This document shows positions 25,566 to 35,164 of a DNA stretch of 35,771 nucleotides, in pieces. The DNA is from Methanobacterium sp964452085 (GTDB lineage: Archaea; Methanobacteriota; Methanobacteria; Methanobacteriales; Methanobacteriaceae), in the NCBI GenBank assembly GCA_964452085.1, contig CAYVKL010000018.1, forward strand, positions 1 through 35,771, read 5' to 3'. A program made the translations under genes and the position numbers. The notes under the pieces are model-generated. The model had not been told where the DNA came from. It was given only the letters and a program-made list of their open reading frames with translations, and searched no databases. The first letter of the stretch is position 1. Each line of letters opens with the position of its first letter.

Positions 25566-25795
25566 TTGAATATATCCTGATGATTATCATAGTCCTGGGG
25601 TCTATACTGGCCCTTATGCAGAGGGATCTCTTAAAAGCAGCTATAATAACCGGAATTCCTGGTGCTGCCCTGGCATTCCTTTACCAATATCTCATGGCTC
25701 CTGATGTAGCCTTAACTCAAGCCATAGTTGGATCTGCCATTTTACCTGTTTTCTTTGCACTAGCTGTTTACAAAACTCGCAGGGTGGAGGATTAA
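25562..25795 (+). CDS. ehbD: Energy-converting hydrogenase B subunit D (MbhD/MnhB N-terminal-like)
   Basis: 77 residues with three hydrophobic segments. AAIITGIPGAALAFLYQYLMAPDVALTQAIVGSAILPVFFALAV matches the small MbhD/DUF4040 module, with the family PDVALT(Q/E)AxVG motif near residue 48. It overlaps ehbC by four bases and lies 2 bp from ehbE. Confidence 0.83.
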   Translation: MIEYILMIIIVLGSILALMQRDLLKAAIITGIPGAALAFLYQYLMAPDVALTQAIVGSAILPVFFALAVYKTRRVED

Positions 25796-25797
25796 AG

Positions 25798-26163
25798 ATG
25801 ATCATGGACACACAACTCGCATCTCTCTTTACAGCTGCAGCATTGATTATAATTGGAATATATGCTACAGTCTTCCTTGACAACCTCATCAAAAAAGTGA
25901 TAGGGCTCGCATTTATAGGTGACGGGGTTAATTTATTCATCATAGCCATGGGTTACAAAGTAGGCGGAATAATTTACATTTTCCTACCTGGCATGGCTTT
26001 AGATTATTTTGCCCAAAATGCTGCTTACCCACTTCCATTTGCCCTGGTCTTGACCAGTATTGTTATAGGCGCTAGTACCACAGCTGTTATGCTGGGACTT
26101 ATTATAGTTCTCTACAAGAAATATAAATCAATTAAAGCGTCTAAAGTTCTGGGAGAGTTATAA
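25798..26163 (+). CDS. ehbE: Energy-converting hydrogenase B subunit E (MnhC/NuoK-like)
   Basis: 121 residues with three membrane helices. DNLIKKVIGLAFIGDGVNLFIIAMGY and PLPFALVLTSIVIGASTTAVMLGLI are the NuoK/MnhC signatures. Compared with plain MnhC there is a short insert (GMALDYFAQNAAYPLP) before the last helix. GGAGGATT precedes the ATG at 25798; a second ATG two codons on is possible. Confidence 0.87.
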   Translation: MIMDTQLASLFTAAALIIIGIYATVFLDNLIKKVIGLAFIGDGVNLFIIAMGYKVGGIIYIFLPGMALDYFAQNAAYPLPFALVLTSIVIGASTTAVMLGLIIVLYKKYKSIKASKVLGEL

Positions 26164-26164
26164 A

Positions 26165-27679
26165 ATGTTAGATAATAATCCTTTAATTGCATTAATGGTT
26201 ATTGTTCCACTAACCTGTGCATTGTTCCTAAATCTTCTTCATAAAAAGGATCGTACTGTTAAAACAATTGCTATTCTTGGAGCTTTGTGTCTTCCAGCCA
26301 TTCCATTGCTGATTAATTATGGGATGCATTACTTTGGTGGTTATGCTCCATTGATACAGGACCCTATTCCAGGAACTACATTACCCTCTCTTATTACTGG
26401 GACTGCTTTGAATTTATTCCATCCTGCCATTACCTACTCTTTCATGAGTGCACAGAAACTATTTGTATTTATACTGGGATTAGTGGCTCTTTTAACTGTA
26501 TTCGTGTCTCTATTTGAAACCAGGCGGCCATCAGGTGTTTATGCTTACATGATGTTCATGGGAGCTGCAGCCATAACTGCAATTATACTTACCGATGACA
26601 TCTTCAACTTATATGTGTTCTTTGAAATTTCAGCCCTGGCCACAGTGGGAATAGTCCTGGTCTCAAGAATGAAAGGCAACTATGAAACTGCCCTGAAATA
26701 CATGATAATGGGGAGCGTTGCAGGACCTCTACTACTCTTGGGAATCGCACTCCTTCTGGGAGTCACAGGAAATGTTAACATCACAGACATAGTATATTCA
26801 CTCAAAAACGGATTAGTTAATCCTTTCAGCCCCGTCATGCTAATGGCATGTGGGTTAATTGTTTTCGGATGGTTATATGCCTCTGGTCTTCCACCATTCC
26901 ATACCATAAAATCAGGAATGTACAGCAAAGCACTGCCCCATGGTGCTGCTTTGATACAGGCATTTTCAGTCTTTACATTCATTTCCATGGGAATTATCCT
27001 CTTGAGGATTTTCTCATACCTTGAATTCACCCAATGGGTCATTATAGGAGTTTCCTTACTTGCCATGATTCTAGGAATAACTATGGCTCTCCTGCAGACA
27101 GATATTAGGAAAATGATAGGTTTCCTGGCTGTGGGGGAATTAGGATACATTGGAATAGGTTTGGGTCTTGGAACCGCTTACGGAATAACTGCAGGTCTCT
27201 TCCAAGCAGTCAATGAAGCAATGCTCACTGCCCTGGTATTCATCGGATTTGGAACAGTACTCTACATGACTGGAACCACTGACATCCGTAAACTGGGTGG
27301 TTTAATGGTGAAGAATCCCCTGGTAGCACTTTTAGTTCTTCTGGGAGGATTTGCTCTTGCTGGAATTCCACCTTTCAACGCCTTCCAGAGTAAACTAATG
27401 CTCATTCAGTCATCTATACAATCTGGTTTACCGGAATTAGGGGTAATAATGATACTCCTGAGCATAGTCACCTTCATGACCTTCATGAAAGCCTTCCATG
27501 CAGTATTCCTCAGGCCAATGCCTGTTGATCTGGAAATAAAGAATAAAAACATACCAAAAGCAACCATAGTATCCATGCTGGTGCTACTTGCAGTTTGTCT
27601 AGTATTTGGTCTTTTCCCACAACTGGCAACCAATTATCTGCAGCCCTTGGCCACTAGCCTAGTAGGGGGTGGACTATGA
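26165..27679 (+). CDS. ehbF: Energy-converting hydrogenase B subunit F (MnhD/NuoN-like proton- or sodium-translocating subunit)
   Basis: 504 residues with about fourteen membrane helices, the antiporter-like subunit of the complex. Typical features are NLYVFFEISALATVGIVL near residue 150 with its conserved Glu, the Lys in YETALKYMIMGSVAGPLLLLG near 180, the broken-helix region ASGLPPFHTIKSGMYSKALPHGAALIQAF near 245, and IPPFNAFQSKLMLI near 400. The family couples electron transfer in the peripheral arm to ion movement. It overlaps ehbG by four bases. Confidence 0.9.
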   Translation: MLDNNPLIALMVIVPLTCALFLNLLHKKDRTVKTIAILGALCLPAIPLLINYGMHYFGGYAPLIQDPIPGTTLPSLITGTALNLFHPAITYSFMSAQKLFVFILGLVALLTVFVSLFETRRPSGVYAYMMFMGAAAITAIILTDDIFNLYVFFEISALATVGIVLVSRMKGNYETALKYMIMGSVAGPLLLLGIALLLGVTGNVNITDIVYSLKNGLVNPFSPVMLMACGLIVFGWLYASGLPPFHTIKSGMYSKALPHGAALIQAFSVFTFISMGIILLRIFSYLEFTQWVIIGVSLLAMILGITMALLQTDIRKMIGFLAVGELGYIGIGLGLGTAYGITAGLFQAVNEAMLTALVFIGFGTVLYMTGTTDIRKLGGLMVKNPLVALLVLLGGFALAGIPPFNAFQSKLMLIQSSIQSGLPELGVIMILLSIVTFMTFMKAFHAVFLRPMPVDLEIKNKNIPKATIVSMLVLLAVCLVFGLFPQLATNYLQPLATSLVGGGL

Positions 27680-28011
27680 ATCTTTATGATTTCATAATTA
27701 ACAAAATTAAGGCCATTCGAAGTCCTGATGAAGAGGGGCCTGTTACAAACGTATCTGCCACTTCCATGTTAACTGCTGAGATTACTCTCATTTCTTCAGT
27801 TTTGGTGGCAGTGATCATGCTGAGAAACGTTAGTAAGATCCTAATGATCATAGCGGTCATTGTAGTGTTGTTCACAGCACTTTTGGCCATGCCACTCATG
27901 CCCAAAATAAAAAGAGAACAGAATGATTCTCTCTCTTATATGTTGTTTTACATGATGCTGGCCTTAGCTATTATTATAACTCTATTCTACTGGGGGAGTT
28001 TAAATGTCTGA
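27676..28011 (+). CDS. ehbG: Energy-converting hydrogenase B subunit G
   Basis: 111 residues: a polar N-terminal 30 residues (NKIKAIRSPDEEGPVTNVS), then three hydrophobic segments (about 33-49, 55-76 and 88-108). I know no wider family for it; the assignment rests on its place between ehbF and ehbH and on size. It overlaps both neighbours (4 and 8 bases). Confidence 0.75.
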   Translation: MNLYDFIINKIKAIRSPDEEGPVTNVSATSMLTAEITLISSVLVAVIMLRNVSKILMIIAVIVVLFTALLAMPLMPKIKREQNDSLSYMLFYMMLALAIIITLFYWGSLNV

Positions 28012-28282
28012 AGGAATAAGAAACATAATATCTGGATTTTCACTCCTGGTATTTGCTTTAGCAGTATTTCAATCCACATACTTGTTTAAACAAATAATAT
28101 ACCCTGGAGTAAGTTACATCTACAACTGGGTAGGTCCTAACATAGCTCCCAACATGGTCACGTTAGTTGTGTTTGACTGGCGGGGCTATGACACCCTGGG
28201 AGAAGCACTTATACTGGTAACTGCCGTAGTTGCTGTTCTTCTGGTATTTGGAAGGGGAAAAGTACAATTGGGAGGCAAATAA
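28004..28282 (+). CDS. ehbH: Energy-converting hydrogenase B subunit H (MbhE/MnhA C-terminal-like)
   Basis: 92 residues with two membrane helices (about 8-26 and 66-84). The motif NMVTLVVFDWRGYDTLGEALILVTAVVAVLLV matches the short module that in Mrp antiporters sits at the end of MnhA or start of MnhB and in Mbh is a separate subunit. The stop is immediately followed by the ehbI start. Confidence 0.82.
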   Translation: MSEGIRNIISGFSLLVFALAVFQSTYLFKQIIYPGVSYIYNWVGPNIAPNMVTLVVFDWRGYDTLGEALILVTAVVAVLLVFGRGKVQLGGK

Positions 28283-28810
28283 ATGAGCACAATTTTAAAA
28301 CTATTTGCATTCCCTGCAGCACTTATCTTGTTCTGTTACGGGATTTACACCATCTTAGGTGGACACATAACTCCTGGAGGAGGATTTCAGGGCGGTGCAA
28401 TAATAGCCGGGGGAATAATTTTCTGCTGTATTGTTTACGGATTGTCAAAAATGCCATTACACATATCCCACGATTTCATGGCTGGACTTGAGAGTGCAGG
28501 AGCACTTGGCTATGTTTTCTTAGGATTGGCTGGATTATTTGCTTCAGGATTTTTCCTTTACAATCTGGGAACAGACATTTTTAACATTGTTCCAGTGGCA
28601 ATCAAAAACATATTTCACTATCCTGACCCAACAAATGCGGGAATAGTACCATACTTGAACTTTGTTGTGGGTTTAAAGGTGTTGGTAGGTCTCAGTGCAG
28701 TGGTAATTGCTTTCCTTCAATTCAAAGACAACGATGAAGAAGAGGACGATGAAGAACTGGAAAAAGTCGAAAATCCCACTGATGTCTCTGAAAACAAGGA
28801 GGAGGCCTAA
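28283..28810 (+). CDS. ehbI: Energy-converting hydrogenase B subunit I (MnhB-like)
   Basis: 175 residues with about four membrane helices. YGIYTILGGHITPGGGFQGGAIIAGGIIF is the MnhB/MrpB signature (GHxxPGGGFQGG). The last 30 residues are strongly acidic (DNDEEEDDEELEKVE), a tail that probably stays in the cytoplasm. The gene starts directly after the ehbH stop codon and ends 2 bp before ehbJ. Confidence 0.87.
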   Translation: MSTILKLFAFPAALILFCYGIYTILGGHITPGGGFQGGAIIAGGIIFCCIVYGLSKMPLHISHDFMAGLESAGALGYVFLGLAGLFASGFFLYNLGTDIFNIVPVAIKNIFHYPDPTNAGIVPYLNFVVGLKVLVGLSAVVIAFLQFKDNDEEEDDEELEKVENPTDVSENKEEA

Positions 28811-28812
28811 TC

Positions 28813-29091
28813 ATGGAATTTTATGCCGGGCCTATAATCTTGGGATTGCTGCTGGGATTCATTCTTGGCAGTAGGATAAGAAACAATCCTGCCAGTGAAA
28901 TGAAATTCACCAAATCAGTGTACTTGGTATTTATTATAGTGGCTTTCTTAGCAGCATACTTCTTTGGCCCCTACCCTTACTACAAGGATGTACCTCTGGC
29001 CAGTGGTTTTGTATCTGGAGCAGTGGGGATCCTCATTGGAAAACTGGTATTCAGAAATGCCACCATTCCAACGGAACCGGAGGAAGATTAA
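28813..29091 (+). CDS. ehbJ: Energy-converting hydrogenase B subunit J
   Basis: 92 residues with three hydrophobic segments (about 4-18, 34-51 and 64-80) and a short acidic end (EPEED). No broader family is evident to me. The name follows its position between the MnhB-like ehbI and the polyferredoxin ehbK and its similar size to EhbJ. It closes the block of small membrane subunits. Confidence 0.75.
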   Translation: MEFYAGPIILGLLLGFILGSRIRNNPASEMKFTKSVYLVFIIVAFLAAYFFGPYPYYKDVPLASGFVSGAVGILIGKLVFRNATIPTEPEED

Positions 29092-29103
29092 AAATCACGG
29101 AAT

Positions 29104-30510
29104 TTGATTAAACAACAATTGAATGAGATAAATGAGAAGGTATTGGTCATGTTTTTAACTACAAATAAATGCGAGGGCGTTGGAGAATGCATCAAAGAAT
29201 GTCCTACGGAAGCCATACGCTTGATTGATGGCAAGGCCTTCAGCTGTATCACTTGCGGAGCTTGTGCCGAAGCTTGCCCAAACAGGGCTATATTTAGGAA
29301 CAAATACGGTGGATATGTGGTTGATAGGGCCAGATGCAATGCTTGTGGTGTTTGTGAGATGACTTGTCCTGTGAACAACATAAAAATCGAAGATGGAATT
29401 GTCAAGGGAATATGCTCCCGATGCGGCATATGTGCCCCAGCTTGCCCATTAAAGGCTAGAGTAGATGCATATGATGTCATAGAGGACAGACAACTCAAAT
29501 TCCTGGAATCATTAAATCTCACAATTCAACCTCCTTTACGCACATCTAAAGAAGAAGAAATAGCTGAACGAACCAGTTTGGTAACCGACAATGAAAAATG
29601 TACATTATGCAGAAGATGTGAATATTACTGCCCTACCGAGGCCATTATTGTGGATGTGGAGCCACAAGGTAAATGCACTGAATGCCGGGTCTGTGAGGAT
29701 GTTTGTCCAGCAGAAGCAATAGAAAACTGCACAATTGACCCTGAAAAGTGTACTGTTTGCCTTAAATGCGTCAAAGAATGCCCTAACCAGGCAATATATG
29801 TGGATGATTTCCAGGTGAAGATCCGTAAACTGGAAGAAGATGAAGAAATCGAAGGTAAACTCATATCCTGCCTGAACTGCGGTCTCTGTGCAGATGCATG
29901 TGAAGGTGGGGCACTTAAGATGGTTAACGGCCACATAAGATATGATCCTGCTCTCTGTGATGGTTGTGAAACCATGGAATGCATAGATGCATGTCCGGTG
30001 GGAACACTAAGATTATCTGACGAAGCGGAACGTAGAATTAAAGGATACTGTGTTTCCTGCGGTCGATGTGTTAGAGCATGCGACCTGAACGAGGCAAGAA
30101 GTTTCAAACATGTTACTTGGGATGGTTCAGTCTCTGAAGACTGTATATCCTGTGGAATATGTGCTGAATTATGTCCAAAAGAGGCCATCACTCTTCGCCG
30201 AGGCACTATCGAAGTTGATACCAATAAATGTGTTCTTTGTGAGAAATGCGCTATTCACTGTCCTGTTGATGCCATACCAACTACAACTATGCGTAAAAAG
30301 TCAATTAAGGAAGGATTTGCCTTTGTACAGGATAAATTATGCATGAACTGCAAGTTATGCACCAAAATTTGCCCTGAAGAAGCTATTAAAGAGGATGAAA
30401 ACGGTCGCATTGTAGTTGATGATTCTAAATGTATTTACTGTGGTGGCTGCAGGAATGCCTGTCCGGCCAGAGCCATACTATTTGAAAGGGAATTTGAGGT
30501 GGAACAATGA
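29104..30510 (+). CDS. ehbK: Energy-converting hydrogenase B subunit K, polyferredoxin
   Basis: 468 residues carrying 14 four-Cys motifs of the CxxCxxCxxxC(P) ferredoxin type, spaced along the whole chain. Examples are CITCGACAEACPNRA, CTLCRRCEYYCPTEA and CIYCGGCRNACPARA. The first is irregular (C-x5-C-x3-C), the eighth and tenth lack the usual CP Pro, and the ninth has an extra residue (CDGCETMECIDACP). It would wire electrons between the hydrogenase active-site subunits and ferredoxin partners. The TTG start at 29104 follows ehbJ closely; an ATG at 29149 (MFLTTNKCEG) is an alternative that keeps all clusters. It overlaps ehbL by four bases. Confidence 0.9.
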   Translation: MIKQQLNEINEKVLVMFLTTNKCEGVGECIKECPTEAIRLIDGKAFSCITCGACAEACPNRAIFRNKYGGYVVDRARCNACGVCEMTCPVNNIKIEDGIVKGICSRCGICAPACPLKARVDAYDVIEDRQLKFLESLNLTIQPPLRTSKEEEIAERTSLVTDNEKCTLCRRCEYYCPTEAIIVDVEPQGKCTECRVCEDVCPAEAIENCTIDPEKCTVCLKCVKECPNQAIYVDDFQVKIRKLEEDEEIEGKLISCLNCGLCADACEGGALKMVNGHIRYDPALCDGCETMECIDACPVGTLRLSDEAERRIKGYCVSCGRCVRACDLNEARSFKHVTWDGSVSEDCISCGICAELCPKEAITLRRGTIEVDTNKCVLCEKCAIHCPVDAIPTTTMRKKSIKEGFAFVQDKLCMNCKLCTKICPEEAIKEDENGRIVVDDSKCIYCGGCRNACPARAILFEREFEVEQ

Positions 30511-30995
30511 CAAATTTAGTCCTTATTTTCCTTGAAGGGGCTTACACCAATCTGAAAAGGATAATATTCGCAAGTGACCGGGTTACAGATATGGAAGTCA
30601 GGAGTATGATTCTGGAAGGTCGTGTAACACCCACTGAAAAGGTGGCCGAGGTTTCTTGTATTGGATGTGGAGGTTGTAGTAATGCCTGCCCCACTGAAGC
30701 CATAGAAATGGTGGATCTGGATGTACCAGTGGAACTCATGGAAGGACTAACCAAAACCCAGTTACCTGTTCTTCACAGTGAAAAATGTGTTAACTGTTAT
30801 TATTGTCATGATTTTTGCCCACTATACGCTTTATTCGGAGAGGCAGGAACTATACACCCCAACGATGTTGGTGAAGTGGAGTCAGAAATATCAAAACTCT
30901 TAGAGAAGCCAGTGAAAATATCGGATGATAAAATAGCATTCATATCTCAGTACCTGGCAGATAATACCATAATTAGAAAAAGAAAGAATCAATAA
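30507..30995 (+). CDS. ehbL: Energy-converting hydrogenase B subunit L, 2[4Fe-4S] ferredoxin
   Basis: 162 residues with two ferredoxin motifs, CIGCGGCSNACPTEA and CVNCYYCHDFCPLYA, separated by about 45 residues. This spacing resembles NuoI/HyfH-type electron-transfer subunits rather than a compact ferredoxin. It should pass electrons between EhbK and the small subunit EhbM. The start overlaps the ehbK stop. Confidence 0.87.
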   Translation: MTNLVLIFLEGAYTNLKRIIFASDRVTDMEVRSMILEGRVTPTEKVAEVSCIGCGGCSNACPTEAIEMVDLDVPVELMEGLTKTQLPVLHSEKCVNCYYCHDFCPLYALFGEAGTIHPNDVGEVESEISKLLEKPVKISDDKIAFISQYLADNTIIRKRKNQ

Positions 30996-31052
30996 TGAGT
31001 GAATTAAACCAATATCACTTACATAATACTACAAAGGTTTAAGAGGAATCAT

Positions 31053-31499
31053 ATGAGTCTAAAGTCATATTCCCGGGGTCGAGCGATACACGTTATGTTA
31101 GTGTACACTGGAGGATGTAACGGCTGCGATATAGAGATAGTTAACGTTATTTATTCTCCAAAATTCGATGCAGAACAGTACAAGGTATTTTTAACATGGA
31201 ACCCTAGGGAGGCTGATGTGTTGGTAGTAACTGGACCAGTAACCAAGCATACAGAAAAACCTCTCCGCGAAATATACGAAGCCATACCCGAACCCAAAGC
31301 AGTGGTTGCTGCAGGGGCTTGTGCCCTGATGGGTGGAGTGTATAAAAACTGCCATGGAGACATACCCTCTGAAGAAATAGCAGGACCGGTAGACAAAATC
31401 ATACCAGTAGATGCTAAGGTTCCAGGATGCGCTGTAAGGCCACAGGACATTGTTGCAGGATTAGTATCAGCATTACCATTACTACTGAATGCAGAGTAA
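31053..31499 (+). CDS. ehbM: Energy-converting hydrogenase B small subunit (NuoB-like)
   Basis: 148 residues, the hydrogenase small subunit with one proximal [4Fe-4S] cluster. Ligands are GGCNGCDIEI (near residues 17-26), GACALMGG (near 87-94) and VPGCAVRP (near 129-136), the NuoB/EchC pattern. AGAGGAATC precedes the ATG. It is separated from ehbN by 104 AT-rich bp, the largest gap within the operon. Confidence 0.92.
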   Translation: MSLKSYSRGRAIHVMLVYTGGCNGCDIEIVNVIYSPKFDAEQYKVFLTWNPREADVLVVTGPVTKHTEKPLREIYEAIPEPKAVVAAGACALMGGVYKNCHGDIPSEEIAGPVDKIIPVDAKVPGCAVRPQDIVAGLVSALPLLLNAE

Positions 31500-31603
31500 A
31501 AAACTGGATGAAAAATCTAAAAAAGTAAAATCTTAATTTATCAACAATACTTAACTTATCAAAAAAACGAGTTATCAGATAAAACTCATGAAGGTGTTAC
31601 ATA

Positions 31604-32731
<1,128 letters not shown>

Positions 32732-32744
32732 AGGAGAATAAACC

Positions 32745-33734
32745 ATGGACCTTACATATTCCTTAATAGCAGTAATAGGCACCCTGGTGGTGGCCTTCAT
32801 AGTGAGCCTCTTCTTACCGGGCATTGAACGGAAGTTCATCCATGCTCGAATCCAGCAGAGGGTAGGTCCGCCTATCACCAGTCCCGGGATCATGGCTCCC
32901 ATTAAATTTTTCTTTAAACAAACCATCAGCCCTGAGTCCCCAATGCCCAGATTATACAATGCTCTACCATTAATCAGTCTTATAATTGTCTTAATCCTTT
33001 TATTATTCTTAATTCCTCAAATGTACTTTTTAGGGGCATTTGCAAGCATAATTGCCGTTGTAGGATTCCTTAAAGTCGAGGAAGTAATGTACATGTTCAT
33101 GGGTAGCCTTTCAAAATCAGTATTATCCGTACGCATGCCTTTCCCGGACATGGCAAAAGGAGCTAAACACCCAGAAACGCCCAGATCATTCCTGGAAGAA
33201 CTGAGTTCTTTAAGGGCATTCAGATTAATAGCCTTTGGATCATTCCCTATTTACATTGCCATGTTTGTAGCGGTGGCAATGACTGGAAGCATTTACCTTT
33301 CAGACATCATTAATTACCAGCAAATACACGGACCCATTCTCTTCAGTGTTGCTGGAGTAATAGGGGCCATTGTATTCTTCATTGGATACATGATCCTACT
33401 CAATGAGTACCCATTCGCGATACTGAAAGCAAAACCAGACGTTATTGAAGGACCTTACCTTGAATACGCTTCAAAATACCGTGCATATGTTTATATGACT
33501 CGTGGATTTTTAATGTTCGTCCTGGCCAGTTTATTCGCCACATTATTCCTGGGAATAGCACCCAACATCCTGAACCCCAATTTCATCATAACCTTGATTG
33601 TGGCCTTACTATTCCCAATGATTATGGCAGTAATGAGTGCATTCTCACCGTTATTCACCTACAAACAGTTCTACCCAACTGTAGCAGGAGTTTCCATTCT
33701 GGGAGTGCTGGCCATAGTAGCGGCATTACTTTAA
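32745..33734 (+). CDS. ehbO: Energy-converting hydrogenase B subunit O (NuoH/HyfC-like)
   Basis: 329 residues with about eight membrane helices. FLPGIERKFIHARIQQRVGPPITSPG near the N-terminus is the NuoH/HyfC signature, the junction between the hydrogenase arm and the membrane. GAKHPETPRSFLEELSSLRAFRLIAFG and the acidic DVIEGPYLEYAS are also family features. GAGGAG lies before the ATG, 13 bp after ehbN. Confidence 0.92.
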   Translation: MDLTYSLIAVIGTLVVAFIVSLFLPGIERKFIHARIQQRVGPPITSPGIMAPIKFFFKQTISPESPMPRLYNALPLISLIIVLILLLFLIPQMYFLGAFASIIAVVGFLKVEEVMYMFMGSLSKSVLSVRMPFPDMAKGAKHPETPRSFLEELSSLRAFRLIAFGSFPIYIAMFVAVAMTGSIYLSDIINYQQIHGPILFSVAGVIGAIVFFIGYMILLNEYPFAILKAKPDVIEGPYLEYASKYRAYVYMTRGFLMFVLASLFATLFLGIAPNILNPNFIITLIVALLFPMIMAVMSAFSPLFTYKQFYPTVAGVSILGVLAIVAALL

Positions 33735-33804
33735 AAAATTCTTAAAACATTCAAATCAAATAAACAAGGAATGAAAAAAATAAAACTTAAATAATGGTGA
33801 TTAA

Positions 33805-34068
33805 ATGAAATTCGTGTTAAGACCACAACATATAGTAAGTATGGGCGGTTACATTGTTGAATGGGATTTCCCATACCGAAATGTTATTGTGGTCAATCCC
33901 ACTTTAGAACCCATAAAATTACAGGTCCCCATATTTGATGAAAGCTGGATCGAAGAACAACGCCAGCTGGGACTGGAAGTCATTCCTCTAACTGAAGATG
34001 ATAATTATCTCAGTAATTTCCGCAAAGCCAAAGCGAAATTAGAGAAATTGAAGGCTGAAACTGAATGA
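33805..34068 (+). CDS. ehbP: Energy-converting hydrogenase B subunit P
   Basis: 87 residues, soluble, with no Cys and no membrane segment. The first half is probably beta-rich (LRPQHIVSMGGYIVEWDFPYRNVIVVNP) and the second half helical and charged (NFRKAKAKLEKLKAE). The assignment rests on position as the last ehb gene and on size; the function is unknown. GGTGATT precedes the ATG. The operon seems to end here, with 130 bp to a convergent gene; I see no ehbQ downstream in this window. Confidence 0.75.
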   Translation: MKFVLRPQHIVSMGGYIVEWDFPYRNVIVVNPTLEPIKLQVPIFDESWIEEQRQLGLEVIPLTEDDNYLSNFRKAKAKLEKLKAETE

Positions 34069-34198
34069 ATAGCTTTAATATTGTTTAATTTTGCTTTATT
34101 TTCCTTATTTTGGTGTTATGATCAAATATGGTTTTAAAATAAGTTATAAACTATTTAATCTTAGTCCTAACTAAATCCTTTAGGGGATATTCGAATTT

Positions 34199-34618
34199 CT
34201 AAATTTTTTCCCAGACAAGTTGAGAAATGAATACCACACCATCAATCTCTTCAGCGGGTGTTTCAAGAATTAAATTTCCTTTCTTGAATTGATAAAATCG
34301 TTTTAATGGTCTTCCAATCCAGTTAGGTATGAAACTCATTTCTACATGATGTACTATTTCATTGTCGAAAATTTCATATTTCCCAGAATACCCAATAAAT
34401 CCATCCGCCAGTTTTGATTTTTCTTCTTCAGGAATATGAGTTATATCTTCTGTTGATACGGGGGGCCTATCGTTTTTAGACATCATAACAGCCATATGTC
34501 CGTTATCATTGTAAATTAAAAAACCTAGCGGATTTTCCCCCAAAGGATAAGAAATTGTGTCATTTCTTTTTAATTCAAAATTAATCAGGTTCCATGTTCC
34601 AGTGATGTTTTTTTCCAT
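34199..34618 (-). CDS. Lipocalin-like domain protein
   Basis: 139 residues, soluble. It has the N-terminal motif ITGTWNLINFELKRNDT and, in mid-protein, YPLGENPLGFLIYNDNGHMAVMM, both typical of the Lipocalin_5 family of small beta-barrel proteins. The ending FKKGNLILETP is also typical. The family is widespread in bacteria and fungi with no fixed role and is rarer in archaea, so lateral origin is possible but not shown. GGAG precedes the ATG. It is convergent with ehbP and lies next to a long non-coding region. Confidence 0.8.
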   Translation of the reverse strand: MEKNITGTWNLINFELKRNDTISYPLGENPLGFLIYNDNGHMAVMMSKNDRPPVSTEDITHIPEEEKSKLADGFIGYSGKYEIFDNEIVHHVEMSFIPNWIGRPLKRFYQFKKGNLILETPAEEIDGVVFISQLVWEKI

Positions 34619-35164
34619 TGTAAAACTCCATACTAATTATTTTTATATTTTTATAAAAATTATGGCCCAATGTTTTTATGCACAGATTTTTTTTAACGAA
34701 TTAAGTCAAAATTCTAAAACAAGTAAAATAATTTAATATTAAACCTTTTTTATTTAATAAACAATTAATAATTGATATTTATTACTCCAACTTTTGAAAA
34801 ATTAATTCTAGGGGTAATAGGTCAATAACAGATAACATAGCTGCATTAATGTTCATAATATTTCTTTTTTAGGTAAATAGGTCTTTCTTTAGGTTATTAG
34901 ATTCCACAGCCCCTTCACTTAATGATTTAAAGGGAGAGGCCCATAGCATAATCTCTCAAAATAGCTATATTTTTCACAAATAAGTCATAATTATGGTTAA
35001 TTCGGTTAAAAAACAAACAAATAACGCTTATTCATAATCAATATTTCAAAACCCTTAGTGAATCCCCTAAATTAAAAAAAAAGCATTAGGATTGGTTTTT
35101 TTCAGGAAATTATATGAAAATATTTATATACTATGGGGAGTGATCACTTGTTGTCCTTGAACGT
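34619..35164. other. AT-rich intergenic region before the surface-protein gene
   Basis: About 545 bp with no supported gene. It should hold the promoters of the divergent lipocalin-like gene and the surface-protein gene. A weak hairpin can be drawn at 34911-34934 (CCCTT and AGGG around TTAATGATTTAA), without further support. The TATA box of the downstream gene is described separately. Confidence 0.6.
35123..35130 (+). promoter_or_regulatory. TATA box of the surface-protein gene
   Basis: TTTATATA, a full match to the methanogen consensus, lies about 40 bp before the likely TTG start. Initiation about 25 bp downstream gives a very short leader. Confidence 0.6.

Noticed and set aside
29088..30224. 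Long open frames on the minus strand opposite ehbK
   Set aside because: They are Ser/Thr/His-rich translations of the reversed Cys-cluster repeats of the polyferredoxin and have no independent support.
31500..31603. Small hairpin GAGTT/AACTC (31569-31587) in the gap between ehbM and ehbN
   Set aside because: Five-base stem in AT-rich DNA near the ribosome binding site of ehbN; too weak to call a terminator or processing site.
34908..34945. Hairpin around TTAATGATTTAA before the surface-protein gene
   Set aside because: Stem is short and interrupted, with no T-tract, no nearby gene end and no sign of a known RNA family.
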